The notes below the pieces were generated by a model, which was given only the letters and a program-made list of their open reading frames with translations, searched no databases and was not told the DNA's origin. Position numbers and translations under genes: made by a program. This document shows, one piece after another, positions 49,037 through 60,097 of a stretch of DNA of 64,000 nucleotides (position 1 is its first letter; every line of letters begins with the position of its first letter). This stretch comes from Halichondria panicea (taxonomy: Eukaryota; Porifera; Demospongiae; Suberitida; Halichondriidae): positions 5,585,047 through 5,649,046 of the forward strand of contig NC_087388.1 in NCBI RefSeq assembly GCF_963675165.1, given 5' to 3'.

Positions 49037-50517
49037 GTTTTTTAGTTTTGATTCCCTTTTTTTCATTACAGTAGTACATTAAGGATAAGATAAATGTGAC
49101 GTTGATAATTTGTCATTGTCCTGTAATCTTGTTGAAAATAATAATTATATAAGTGGTCGTTGGACAAGTACCTGTGAACATGTGCATGTGCAACGTGGGA
49201 AGTTGTCATAGTAATTTAGCTGTTCCCATGCATTATTCTTCATTATTGCTTCAACTTGCATTGAAAGAGAATGAATCCTATTGAAGTACAAGTACCTCTA
49301 GTGGCAGCTCCTGCAGGACAGCCACCTCCAGCAGTGCCACTGCCAGCTCCACTATCATCGGCATCGGCAACAGCTCCACTGCTACCAGCCGCAGGACTGC
49401 CTCCATCTCCAAAATAAGTTGTGTTTGCCAAGGTCGTCGATACTTTCATATGCTATTTTATTACAGTATGGTTATGGTTATCGACAAAAAGTTGTTTTAC
49501 ATTTGTTTCCACACTGAGAATAATGCTTGTTGTATCTAGATAACTTTTCTGCTAAAAAATGGCAAAATAATAGCAATAATTTGGTGCATACGCAAGCCGT
49601 CTCTATAAAATTATATTTTTCTCTTTTGCATTTTAATCTTGGATTCAAACTATATGTACACAGCAGTAGAATGATATCCACCAACACGAATGTTGAAACT
49701 CAAACGTTGGGGCTACAATGTGTAATAACACTATCTGCCTGGAATGTCTTGGATCATACCAACCAAGTGCCTCAGGGAAGGAATGTTACGGTGAGTTATG
49801 ATAGATTATAAACGATACAGCTGCCTGTCAGGAAACGGCGAGTCCAGTCCATGAATCTATAAATTCGGAGACTGTGAACCTGATGGATGCATCAACCCTT
49901 ATTGAAGCAAACTTGTTTTAAAAATCGAACTGTGCTGGAAAATATTTTTACCCGGAGCTATCCTACAATTATGTGGATGTCCCTACCGGCGTCCTAATAA
50001 AAAGTCTTTGTCCTTTGGAAAGTCAACCAAGAAAAAGGAAACAATATACAGAGGTAGAAAGAACAAAAATTCTTGTCAGCATATCAAAACGATTTTGTCA
50101 AATTGTTCTTACTTTCTGTGACATCATTGGAATGTTAATCATGACATCATTTGTGGGTGCGGTTACTACGCAACTATAGATACTACACAGCTATTACCAT
50201 TGTCTTATTGACGGTATAAGATGCCTCCACCAAGCATCCAATTAAGTGGCACTTCATTCCAACTTATGGTCTAGGTGCCATTGTTTCTATTATCTGTATT
50301 TATGGTAAACTTAACGTCCACAGTATGATCATACAAAACTGCCATATAGATCTATACCATAGGCTATGGTCAGAGCAGTTGTATGTAATACTAATAGATA
50401 TGACCAATCATCCTCTAGCGTGGTAGCTGATTTACCTCCTCTCTCCCCCTCTAGGTTCGTACATACTAAAAATAATTATACAAAATTAACTGGAGCCACG
50501 ATCGGTAACAGCTTATA

Positions 50518-51480
50518 ATGGAGCTTCGTTCAAGGAAAAGCATTAACTATCGTCAATACGCTGATTTGAAGCTACCAAGAGCTGAGAAAATCCCAACAAG
50601 AAGCACAGCCAAGGAACTATTTCCTGTTCGTATAGTTGATTCTGAAGACAGTAGCAAACGTGTAAAGATTCACTATGTTGGCTATCCTAGTAGCTTTGAT
50701 GAATGGCGTGAAGGAACTGATTTGGAACATTTATATGAGCCACCTGAGCAGTCAAATCCAAGTGCAGATTGCTTACTGCTTAAAATTAAGCAATCACTCG
50801 GCTGTAGCAGAAAAGGCTCACCAGAAGTGAAAGTAGTTGTTCCGTTTGATTCTATTTACTTCAATGGAGGTATAAAATTGCTGGGAATCCCATCAAAGAA
50901 GGTGCAAGGTATTCAACATTACACTATTAATGCTTACAAAGATCTCAACCCTCTGTTTGGACCCAACTGGCACTACAGGGGGCTTAACGCAAATGGAGAC
51001 TACGGCTATATTATACCAAATACTGTTCACTTTTATTTACGAAAATGCAAACCCTGCCACCACAATTGTTCCTTGACGACACCGGAAATGTGCGCAAAGA
51101 TATAGAAAAGGAAGAAGTTAGTGAAGAGGTTAGTGATTAATTATTAAGCCCCTACGAGAATATATTCCGACTAAAAACGATGACAAAGACTGTATCACTA
51201 GTTAAAAGTGGTTATCATTTGAATTTTTGTTTTGTTTGTGGCTATGGTTCTGCAAGTACATTTGGTAAAGATAAAAATATTTTTCATTGGGACTATGCGA
51301 TCAAGTCCAATTCCATTTTTTCGGGCTGTCGCTTGTCAAAAAGACGGAAAAGAGCCCCATTATTCCGTTCATAAATGTCCAGTGGATTGCATCTCCCAAC
51401 GGCAGAGAGCACATTATTGATACTAATGGTAATAATGAAGACATGATCGACTTAGCGAGCATCATATGGGGGTGGTATGT
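50518..51480 (+). pseudogene. Chromo-barrel/Tudor-knot ORF with downstream frame breaks
   Basis: An ATG at 50518 opens a 195-codon ORF. Residues about 35-80 (LFPVRIVDSEDSSKRVKIHY, then GYPSSFDEWREGTDLEHLYEPP) match the chromo-barrel/Tudor-knot pattern used to read histone tails. Near 51043 the better protein reading shifts by one base in GAAAATGC to MQTLPPQLFLDDTGNV, ending at a GTTAGT donor-like site at about 51126. Further pieces, such as FCFVCGYGSASTFGKDKN and NVQWIASPNGREHIIDT, continue in different frames to a stop. An unplaced piece at 51620-51768 (DEHGLPIQPGLHLAGLNCHE) may belong too. Probably a decayed or transposon-borne gene. Confidence 0.5.
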
Positions 51481-53569
51481 GGCATGATGGAGTTAGTGCA
51501 TGTCCGACGGTTATGTCCTGATTGCTGGCAATTACTACACACTTGGTTCTTTGACAACCACTGTCTTCTAAAAATTCAATACGATTGCGTTTTTCTAATA
51601 CTTGCTTCAGTGCTCCTTCTTGGTGGGAACAGACTTCGATATTGAAGAAACTCATAGTGGGGGAGTACAAGCTATCGGCACGAATGAGTACAAGAGGTGC
51701 CGGGCACCCGATGAGCATGGTCTACCAATCCAACCAGGCTTACATCTTGCTGGGTTAAACTGTCATGAGGTAAGCGTCTTATGATTTTTGCATGAAGTAT
51801 GGGGGGGGAAGTAATATCTAAGGTGTGTCATGGTTGAACTTTAGGGGTCGCTTCCAATATACGTAAGGCCTTAGGGACTACTGTACAATCTCTTCTGCAT
51901 GTGCATGGTTGTTCCTATAGCAGCAATGGTGGTTTAAGCACCATGCACGGTGCTAAGTAACAGTTAAACAAAAAACATTTTAGCATTAATTATTAAGAGC
52001 TCAGGCTTCTAGCTTCCTTTTATTGGCGCTGTCTTCCTTGGTCCCTCTAGAGTTCATAGGAGTCTTCACAACACATCTTCGCCTTCTGGGGCAACCCTCC
52101 TCTTGCTCTGGGACGCTCACGAACTCTAACATCGGCATGGAATGTTGATGGAGCAACTATGTAAATTTTCTTTACGAAGATGAACTCCCTGTCCTTAGTT
52201 TACTGTTTTGCTCATTATATATTCATATATAACATTGAAGATTTAAGATACATAGAATTAGGTCAAGTACAACATTCAAAAATTGAATCTGACCTTTGTG
52301 AAACTACTGAATGGTCATACGAATGCAAAGCCACCTCCTCCAACAATTGCTCAACCACCTCCTCCTCCACCTCCGCTAATGGCTCGAGCTCATCCACCTG
52401 CTAGGGCTATGGCTCCTCTTGCAGTAGGGCCTTTGGCTCTTGCTCTTGCTCCTCCACCACCTGCACCTCCAGCTCCTCTGGCGGCCTTGCAGACTTTTCT
52501 TATACAGCAGAGTATTGCACAGTACATTTGTATGCAGGTGTACGGTGGCCGAGGAAGTCACCTGCCGTAACTACTGCTTTTCTTACAAAAAAACGTGGGC
52601 AGGGCAAAAGAAAACGTGGGCTTGGCCAATATCAAAGAGGAGGACTCAGAGCAAGGTCATATAATATGAGGATCTCAGTGCTTCACAAACATCTACCACG
52701 GACGACCTCTTATGGAAACGCAGAATTTTTGAATTCAAGTGGGGATCTCCTATCAGTATGCCAAAAAGACACGACAGATGGCAAGTGGCTATCATAGCTA
52801 GACTAGTTTATCAGGGGATGACTGCCATCTCACTACAAAATTGTGAAATTATGAAGGAAATAGTCAACAAAAGGCTCAACCCTCTACAATTTTATACTTA
52901 CTGTTAAATACTAAAATTGACAAATTAGCCGAAGCAATACAATCACTTTATATTATGCTCAACGCGGAAATCATGTTGTCTCATATACAATGCAGACTAA
53001 AGCACAAATCGATTTAAACCGAGAAGAGAGCAATTACACAACAGAGAAGTATGAGTGAGTCTGTGTGCGCTGTGAGGTTCCACTGACGCCACTGACGCCA
53101 TGTCGAGGTATTAAGCATATCAGTGTATAGTCAATGGCTAAGACTTTTAGCAATCCACTATGGGCATGCATGGCCCTTTTAAGTAATTGTCTGTGAGTTT
53201 AATCCTGTGTGTCACTGTAGCAACAAACATACAGGGTGTAACAGATGGAGCCTTATTGGATCATAAGGAATTTAAATGCACTGCTAGAAACGTATTAGTC
53301 ATCGCAGAAGTAGTTTTTTCTCCCTACCTACCTGTGCATGCATATTATTTAACAGGCCAAATGTGATACATGGATACTGAGAATCACGCAAGAGAACGAG
53401 ATCATGCACAATAAACATGTAACACATAATAATTATTATTATAATTATATCTACACACAACTTGAAGAGGTATAGTAAGAAGTATAAAGTTATAAGCATG
53501 CAGTCCAGATTGTTGTCAAAGTGCCGCAGGGCTCCGCCGCTACAGCCTTTTGTTTCAAATACTACTTTA

Positions 53570-53729
53570 TACATGAAGCTTGTCAAGCTGTAATTAAGTA
53601 TGAAACCGAGAACAAGGCACGAAAAGAAAACACCCCAGCAGCTGCAGATCCTTGAGGATATGATGGTGGGATGGGGAAGTGCCCACCAGGCCTCCATTGA
53701 GACCGCCATGGAGAGGACAGGCCCCCAGG
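53570..53729 (+). pseudogene. Homeodomain-like exon copy 4
   Basis: Encodes KKTPQQLQILEDM, then HQASIETAMERTGPQVE, and stops at GTGAGT. A splice donor straight after Q-V-E is where many homeobox genes have an intron within helix 3 (QV|xVWFQN). The rest of helix 3 is not found downstream. Confidence 0.4.
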
Positions 53730-54403
53730 TCGAAGTGAGTTACTTTAATTTTGTTATGACACACTGCTTCAAACGAAGAACATTGTATCCGGTCCACGGA
53801 AGGCCAAAGTGCAGGCACAGGAAAAAATGGTGGTGGACTCGAGCTCGGGTGATGAAGACGTATTAACCGTTGATTATATAATGTAACTACAATAATTATA
53901 ACTTATGCAGGAGGAGGAAGTGAACCCGGTAGCCCGTGATACGGAGAAATTTGAGGTTATACAGTTATTAATAAGTGATAAGTTATAGCCATTAAAGTAT
54001 TATACATGCACAGCCTGAGCATTCTTCTTCGTCCATGGATTCGGACGTACGTTAACTAACCCATTGACCGAACTATCACTATTGATTTGCTTCAAAGTTT
54101 TTTACGTCGTATATAGTCTGCAAGGAAACATGATTATTAGTATATATTAGAGTATGTGTAGTATTAGTCTATGTGTTATGCAGTTGCTATTAGTATACAC
54201 ATTAATTGTTTGTGAGCAGGAGAAGGATGGAGCAGAGAGAGTGGAATTTATACCATTCATGCAAAACACGAATTCTACATAATTATACGATGTGCAATTG
54301 TACAGGCCATAACAGTATGATTACATTTCTGTCATTGAATTATTAAAGTCAGGGGTTTGTCAAATATTTACACTACTGCAGTTTTCTTTACGTTACGTTG
54401 CAG

Positions 54404-54703
54404 ATTCAAGGCAATGCTTGACGGTATAGTATGTAATCATAATTATTTGAACTCTGACTGCATGCAAATGCATACAACTCAAACTCAGCGTCAAATTGAT
54501 CTGAAACTGAAGGCAAACCTGATGCTAGCCCTGTGCCACAGTTTTGTGGATTCAGTTGACGCTTCAAGGAGCTGTGAACATTTACGACAAATAAAACAAT
54601 TAACCGGTTATGGGTTGTCGTTTGGAACTGAAAGTGACTGTGTAGTGTATAAATTAGTTTTAGACTTCGAGAGGAATGAGTCGACTTTCTTGGAAAGATT
54701 CAG
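54404..54703 (+). CDS. Isolated 300-bp exon-like coding segment
   Basis: An acceptor (ACGTTACGTTGCAG) and a donor (TTCAG|GTACGC) frame 100 codons in phase 2-2. Examples are IDLKLKANLMLALCHSFVDS and GYGLSFGTESDCVVYKLVLD. No family recognised, and neighbouring exons were not found. It may be one exon of a decayed gene. Confidence 0.35.
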
Positions 54704-54735
54704 GTACGCTCTGACTGCATGCAAAGACAATTAAT

Positions 54736-54826
54736 TATGCTGTCTCACGATTATCTAGACGACCTAAAATGCAGGATATGTTTGTCTGTCGCCAGGGATC
54801 CTCACCAAGGACAGAAGCAAATGCGT
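54736..54826 (+). pseudogene. TRAF-like RING-finger relic
   Basis: Encodes DYLDDLKCRICLSVARDPHQ followed by a Cys and a premature stop. This is the start of a C3HC4 RING as found at the N-terminus of TRAF-like proteins. It is on the opposite strand to the MATH relics. Confidence 0.45.
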
Positions 54827-54829
54827 TGC

Positions 54830-57800
54830 TGAGTGTTCACATTTACCTTCAGTATTCGAAACTACTTCACAGGTAAGTCAGCATAATATACATGTATAGG
54901 CGGGGTGAGAATTATAATAGGCACCCAGCAGGTTTTGGAAACACATAGTGTGACAAGTACTATAATTATTCTATACATACCTCGGGTACACGCTATGATA
55001 ACAAAGGCTTGGCCCTCTGGCCTTACCGCGCGTGCACAGTACACGTTTCAGTAGCCAGAGTTTTGCAAAAGGCTCATCTAACTATTTCCCCCCCCCCCCC
55101 CCCCACCCTCCCATTAAATACTTTACACCGGTTAGAGCCCTAACCACCTTTTCCATCCGACGATGTTGATTTATCGGTTTGGGGGGCTGAATGAGGGCCC
55201 CCAACACTTAAGTGCTTAAGGCTAATCGCAGGGCCCCTCTCTCAGTGCTCCCCCCAAACCTAACCGCAGTCACGTGACCTCCAACCTCTAGCGCAATAGA
55301 GACGTGGGGCACGTGACCTACGCTTAGACCCGGTACTGCCAAAATAATTATGACATAATATCCTCGCGCCAGATATGATGCCTTCGCTATATACCTATAT
55401 ACCACAATCTGTACAACCATAGTTAAACATGTATTATTTGAATGACTCCAAGCGAATGTGGTGAGCGTAATTATATTCATATGCAAGCTGTCAGCAGACA
55501 TTTATTCTAAGGCCTGTGAAGGAAATAAGTATTATAGGCTAGCAAAGTATTGTGCAGTTATAATTCGCATACAGGGAATGGTGTACAGTGGCCGAGAGGG
55601 TCACCCGCCTCCGCCTACAGGACCGTTGCATTTGCAGACAAAATTCAAACCGTATTATGCTCCAATTATACCAGCATAATGACCTAACCTATTATGCTCC
55701 AAATTATTTGCCAGGGCCTAGTCAGCAATTGGCTCAGAGAATACACAAGAAAGGATACACTGCACTATAAACACACTTTGCTTACACCACCTGCTATTAT
55801 AATTATAATTATAACTATCCGAAATCAATTATGAAATAATGCCTTCTAGTATAATTATTATTCGTGGGCAAAGTGTGTAGTGCAGCGTATCTACCGTATA
55901 GAGGGAAATTTTCGCGTTTTTTTAGGGCAGAGAAGTAACACGAAAATTAAAACCAGGATAAACTCCCACGCACTGGTAATTTCACATGCAAAGCTATTGG
56001 TGTGTGTGGTTTCCTGGCATTGAACTGCGAATATTACAACCCACGAAAATTTCTTCTGTGGGCTCTGAAGCCAAATAGCGAAAATTTCCCGCTATACGGT
56101 ATTTTGTTTCACCTGATATACATCCTCCAGAGCTCAACCAATGAAATACAATCCCACGAGTTTTGCTTGAATTGATTTATGCCAGAGACCTGAACTGCTC
56201 CTTCATCATTATAATTATAGGAACGAGAAACGGTACTTGCATGTGCATCAGTCTGGTCTGGAATATTCTGCAGATGTGAACATAACAGAAAGTCATCAAA
56301 TTAAAAGAACATGGTGCTAAGGGAAACTGTTTGCTCGTGAATACTCAGGATTTGTTGTGAACTATAAATTAATGCCATGATAGAAGTTTGAAGCTGTTTG
56401 TGTATCATTCTGTACGAGAAGTATCAATCTTCAAAACATTTTCCAGTGGAAGCTCTGAGCGATCATCAAGTTACTATAGAAAGAACACATACTAGTAAAA
56501 ACACTTCTAGCTCTGTGTTCTTGCTCTTATACGATGCTTCTTACCATTCTGGAAGGCAGCTCAAAGCTTTCCAGGCCACAAAATAAGTTCAAATGGTCTA
56601 TGAGCTTCCGTAGCCTTTTCTTTAAATACATCTTCAAGCCGCCCTGCATATAGTGAAGCTACAATAGACTGTACCTAGGCTAATGCAGTAAAATCGACCC
56701 ATGAAATGACTACTGGGTTTCAGCTGGACTTCCAGCTCATTCTAGCTGCTCACGATCACTAGATCTAGCTCATGAATAATTAATGAGCAAGCGGTTTACC
56801 ATAAAGGTTGTTATGTGTAACAAAGCAGACTATAGACAAGAATTTACTCACAGAGAGGAATTTACTCATAGACAACCATTCATGCACCAAACATTTACAA
56901 TTACTCTAATGAAAACCCACAGACAGTCATTAATTTTCCAATTCACAATACCATGAAGTGCAAACACTACAGACACTACCTACTTCTCACAAATACCTCT
57001 TAGGGTGCATGGGTCCGGGTCCTGTCTATTTGCAAAGTTCTTTTTGTAAAATAATGCCATGACTGAAGATATAATGACAACTAATGGTGGTGTTCATCTG
57101 CAATAAGCAATGCCACACACGAGATACAATTCACAAACTCATGTAGAGTTATAGACGCTCCAGCATAGCTCACTTAATGATTCTGACACGGTTACATACA
57201 TGCACAATCAATCAGTGCAGGGGCGTAACTAGCAACAAGGCAGAGGAGGTGATGGCCTTGGCCTCCTGAACTATTGAACTTCAAGTGGCATATGACTCAC
57301 CTCACTAGCTCTAGCTAGGTATAAAGAGTGAGCAGAAAATGAGCTCTATCACTGCCTTCTTGATAAAAAAAAAAAAGATTAGCACAGGTAAACAGCAGTA
57401 TCTGCTATTTACCTGTACTTCTACACACAGATTAGTTGGTGTAGCTTCTGCCCAAACATTTGTTAAGGCGCTTTGAATTCGCGCCCGGTCTGCCTCCTGC
57501 TTGTAAAAATTTCACTTACCCTCCTGTCCACCCAGCGATCCGTGGTCTTAATCTCGCTGTTTGTGTTGACATTTGGGTTGAAACGTGTAAGAAACCTGCA
57601 AACAACAATAATTATTAGAGCATGCAAGGTCGCAGAATGTAAACAGGATAAAATCTTGATACACAATACTAGCACAACAATTTATATCATTATAAGCACA
57701 ATAAGTGTATAACAATCCACTTATCAGTTGAATGGTTCTGGATTACCTTCATGCTGAGAAGACACCAACGGATTAGCCCGTGTCCTCTACAGGGACGTTC

Positions 57801-58100
57801 TCTTCACGAGGTCTCAATCGGATCATCACAGATGTACCCATGCGCAGACAGAGCGAGCCCCGCCCCTCATTTCGATTTTCATTTCATTCGCGACCGAGTT
57901 GTCTCTAAAATAACTCAGAAGAGACTTCTTTTGCTTTTGCACAATCATAATTATTGTGCTTGCAAAAACTGAAACAAACAGTTTTTGCTTAGTACTGGCA
58001 TTGTATGAATGTGTGTAGTCTATATAAAAACTGATTTGTTGTGTGGACCTTTCTATTGCGCATGTGCAATGGTTGTCACACGCGGCTCATTCTTGAGACC
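54830..58100. other. Intergenic, low coding content
   Basis: Contains a C-homopolymer (about 55088-55104), a MITE and AT-rich filler. At 57517-57596 the - strand has an isolated exon-like stretch with AG and GTAAGT signals (RFNPNVNTNSEIKTTDRWV) that I cannot connect to a gene. A GC box (CCCCGCCCC, near 57858) lies upstream of the metallothionein-like gene. Confidence 0.4.
55892..56101. mobile_element. MITE family A, copy 4
   Basis: TACCGTATAGAGGGAAATTTTCG at the left, CGAAAATTTCCCGCTATACGGTA at the right, 210 bp, TA ends. Confidence 0.85.
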
Positions 58101-58112
58101 AAGGGCAAGGCT

Positions 58113-58228
58113 GTGTGCAACAGTGTCGAGTGCAAAAGTGAAGTGCAAAACAGTGCCGAGTGCAAAAGTGCCCTCGGTACAATTTGCACACGGCCACCGT
58201 CGTGTGGAAAACTGTGCACTTTATATAA
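58113..58228 (+). promoter_or_regulatory. Promoter of the metallothionein-like gene: TATA box and MRE-like motifs
   Basis: TATATAA at 58222-58228 lies about 107 bp before the ATG. Two perfect matches to the metal-response core TGCRCNC occur upstream, GTGTGCA (58113-58119, reverse) and TGCACAC (58185-58191). Near-matches lie around TTGCGCATGTGCAA at about 58056. Control by metal through an MTF-1-like factor is inference. Confidence 0.55.
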
Positions 58229-58334
58229 AGCAACCAAGTCAGTGCACATCATTCAGCAACGATTCCAGCAGCAGAAAACAAGAAGAACTCGAACCAACTC
58301 TCAACAATCTCTCAAGAACTCTCAATAATCAGAA

Positions 58335-59785
58335 ATGGCGGACAAACCAACTACAGCTGGACCCTGCAAGTGCAGTAAGTCTGTGACTGGACTGCATATA
58401 TTATCAGTTTCATGAGTTTTCATGGCTCATAGTAAAAGCACGTGCTTTATAGTTATATTTCCTCCCTACACAGGCAACTGTAACTGTGGCCCTGACTGTC
58501 AGTGTGGTGACAAGTGTACTGGTGGAGAGAGTGGCTGTTGCCTCTGTGTGTGTAAGGGATGTGCTGGTGCAGACTGCAAGTGTGGACCCAACTGCAAATG
58601 CCCCAAGAAAGGCATTGATTGCTGTGTAGCTGGACCTTGCAAACGCGGTAAGTTTATTTTATCATTTGGAATTTTGTGGCTGCCTCGTTGTCGATGTGTG
58701 TGATTATGGCCTGTGTTTTCACTACCACTAGATGAGACTTTTGTACCTAATCTTGTTATTTCTCTCCTATAGCTGACTGCAAGTGCCCTGACTGCCAGTG
58801 TGGAGACAAGTGTGATGGAAATTGCTGCCCTTGTGTGTGTAAGGGATGTGCTGGTGCAGACTGCAAGTGTGGACCCAACTGCAAATGCCCCAAGAAAGGT
58901 ATCGATTGCTGTGTAGCTGGACCTTGCAAACGCGGTAAGTTTATTTTATCATTTGGAATTTTGTGGCTGCCTCGTTGTCAATGTGTGTGATTATGGCCTG
59001 TGTTTTCACTACCACTAGATGAGACTTTTGTACCTAATCTTGTTATTTCTCTCCTATAGCTGACTGCAAGTGCCCTGACTGCCAGTGTGGAGACAAGTGT
59101 GATGGAAATTGCTGCCCTTGTGTGTGTAAGGGATGTGCTGGTGCAGACTGCAAGTGTGGACCCAACTGCAAATGCCCCAAGAAAGGTATCGATTGCTGTG
59201 TAGCTGGACCTTGCAAACGCGGTAAGTTTATTTTATCATTTGGAATTTTGTGGCTGCCTCGTTGTCGATGTGTGTGATTATGGCCTGTGTTTTCACTACC
59301 ACTAGATGAGACTTTTGTACCTAATCTTGTTATTTCTCTCCTATAGCTGACTGCAAGTGCCCTGACTGCCAGTGTGGAGACAAGTGTGATGGAAATTGTT
59401 GCCCTTGTGTGTGTAAGGGATGTGCTGGTGCAGACTGCAAGTGTGGACCCAACTGCAAATGCCCCAAGAAAGGCATTGATTGCTGTGTAGCTGGACCTTG
59501 CAAACGTAGTAAGTTTATTTTATCATTCGGAATTTTTTGGCTGCCTCGTTGTCGATGTGTGTGATTATGGCCTGTGTTTTCACTACCACTAGACAAGACT
59601 TTTGTACCTAATCTTGTTATTTCTCTCCTATAGCTGACTGCAAGTGCCCTGACTGCCAGTGTGGAGACAAGTGTGATGGAAATTGCTGTCCTTGTGTGTG
59701 TAAGGGGTGTGCTGGTGCAGACTGCAAGTGTGGACCTGACTGCAAATGCCCCAAGAAAGGCATTGATTGCTGCGTCCCAAAATGA
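58335..59785 (+). CDS. Multi-domain metallothionein-like protein
   Basis: Exons 58335-58374, 58474-58647, 58773-58934, 59060-59221, 59347-59508, 59634-59785; all introns phase 1; 852 bp, 283 residues. About 30% of residues are Cys in C-x-C, C-x2-C and CC motifs with no aromatic residues, as in metallothioneins, which bind Zn, Cu and Cd in thiolate clusters. After a short leader (MADKPTTAGPCKC) come five modules of about 54 residues with 17 Cys each (the last 16), for example CKCPDCQCGDKCDGNCCPCV. Ordinary metallothioneins have one such unit of about 60 residues. Exons 3-6 and their introns repeat at exactly 287 bp and are nearly identical, so the expansion is recent. Role inferred: metal storage or detoxification in the cytosol. 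Another Cys-rich metal-binding family is possible, but the lack of a signal peptide favours metallothionein. Confidence 0.8.
58773..59785 (+). repeat. 287-bp exon-intron tandem repeats
   Basis: The exon starts at 58773, 59060, 59347 and 59634 are exactly 287 bp apart. Each unit has a 162-bp exon and a 125-bp intron that differ by only a few bases. Confidence 0.95.
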
Positions 59786-60097
59786 ACTTAACTATAACCG
59801 GACTGCTTTGACTATAGTATAGTGATCACTATTTAGAATCTGAGCTTATTGTTTGCTTGTCAGTACAGTTAAGTTACAATGCAATTCAACGATGACATAA
59901 TTATAATGGTACTATACATGTAGCTAGCGGGGGTGAGACATTTAACATCTGTGGTTGTTGCTCAACCACGAAATGTTGGGGGGAAAAGTGGGCGTGGGGA
60001 TGAGTCTTCTCTAGTATAGTAAGAAACAGTGCAGTGGTCCATGGTGGCCTGGTAGAAGTGCTAGCTAGCTAGCTTTCGGAATACAATCAGCACAAAA

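Larger units (their letters stand above)
44516..50517. other. Repeat-rich intergenic region with homeodomain-like exon copies
   Basis: Apart from three homeodomain-like copies, it holds an open Pro-rich stretch at 49290-49427 (VAAPAGQPPPAVPLPAPLSS), an AC-run with a G-tract near 46000-46030 and AT-rich filler. A second Pro-rich segment at 52330-52500 resembles the first. Confidence 0.4.

Noticed and set aside
58009-58386. Two overlapping ORFs (95 and 125 codons) upstream of the metallothionein-like gene
   Set aside because: They cover the TATA box, 5' leader and first exon in other frames and have no domain or splice support.
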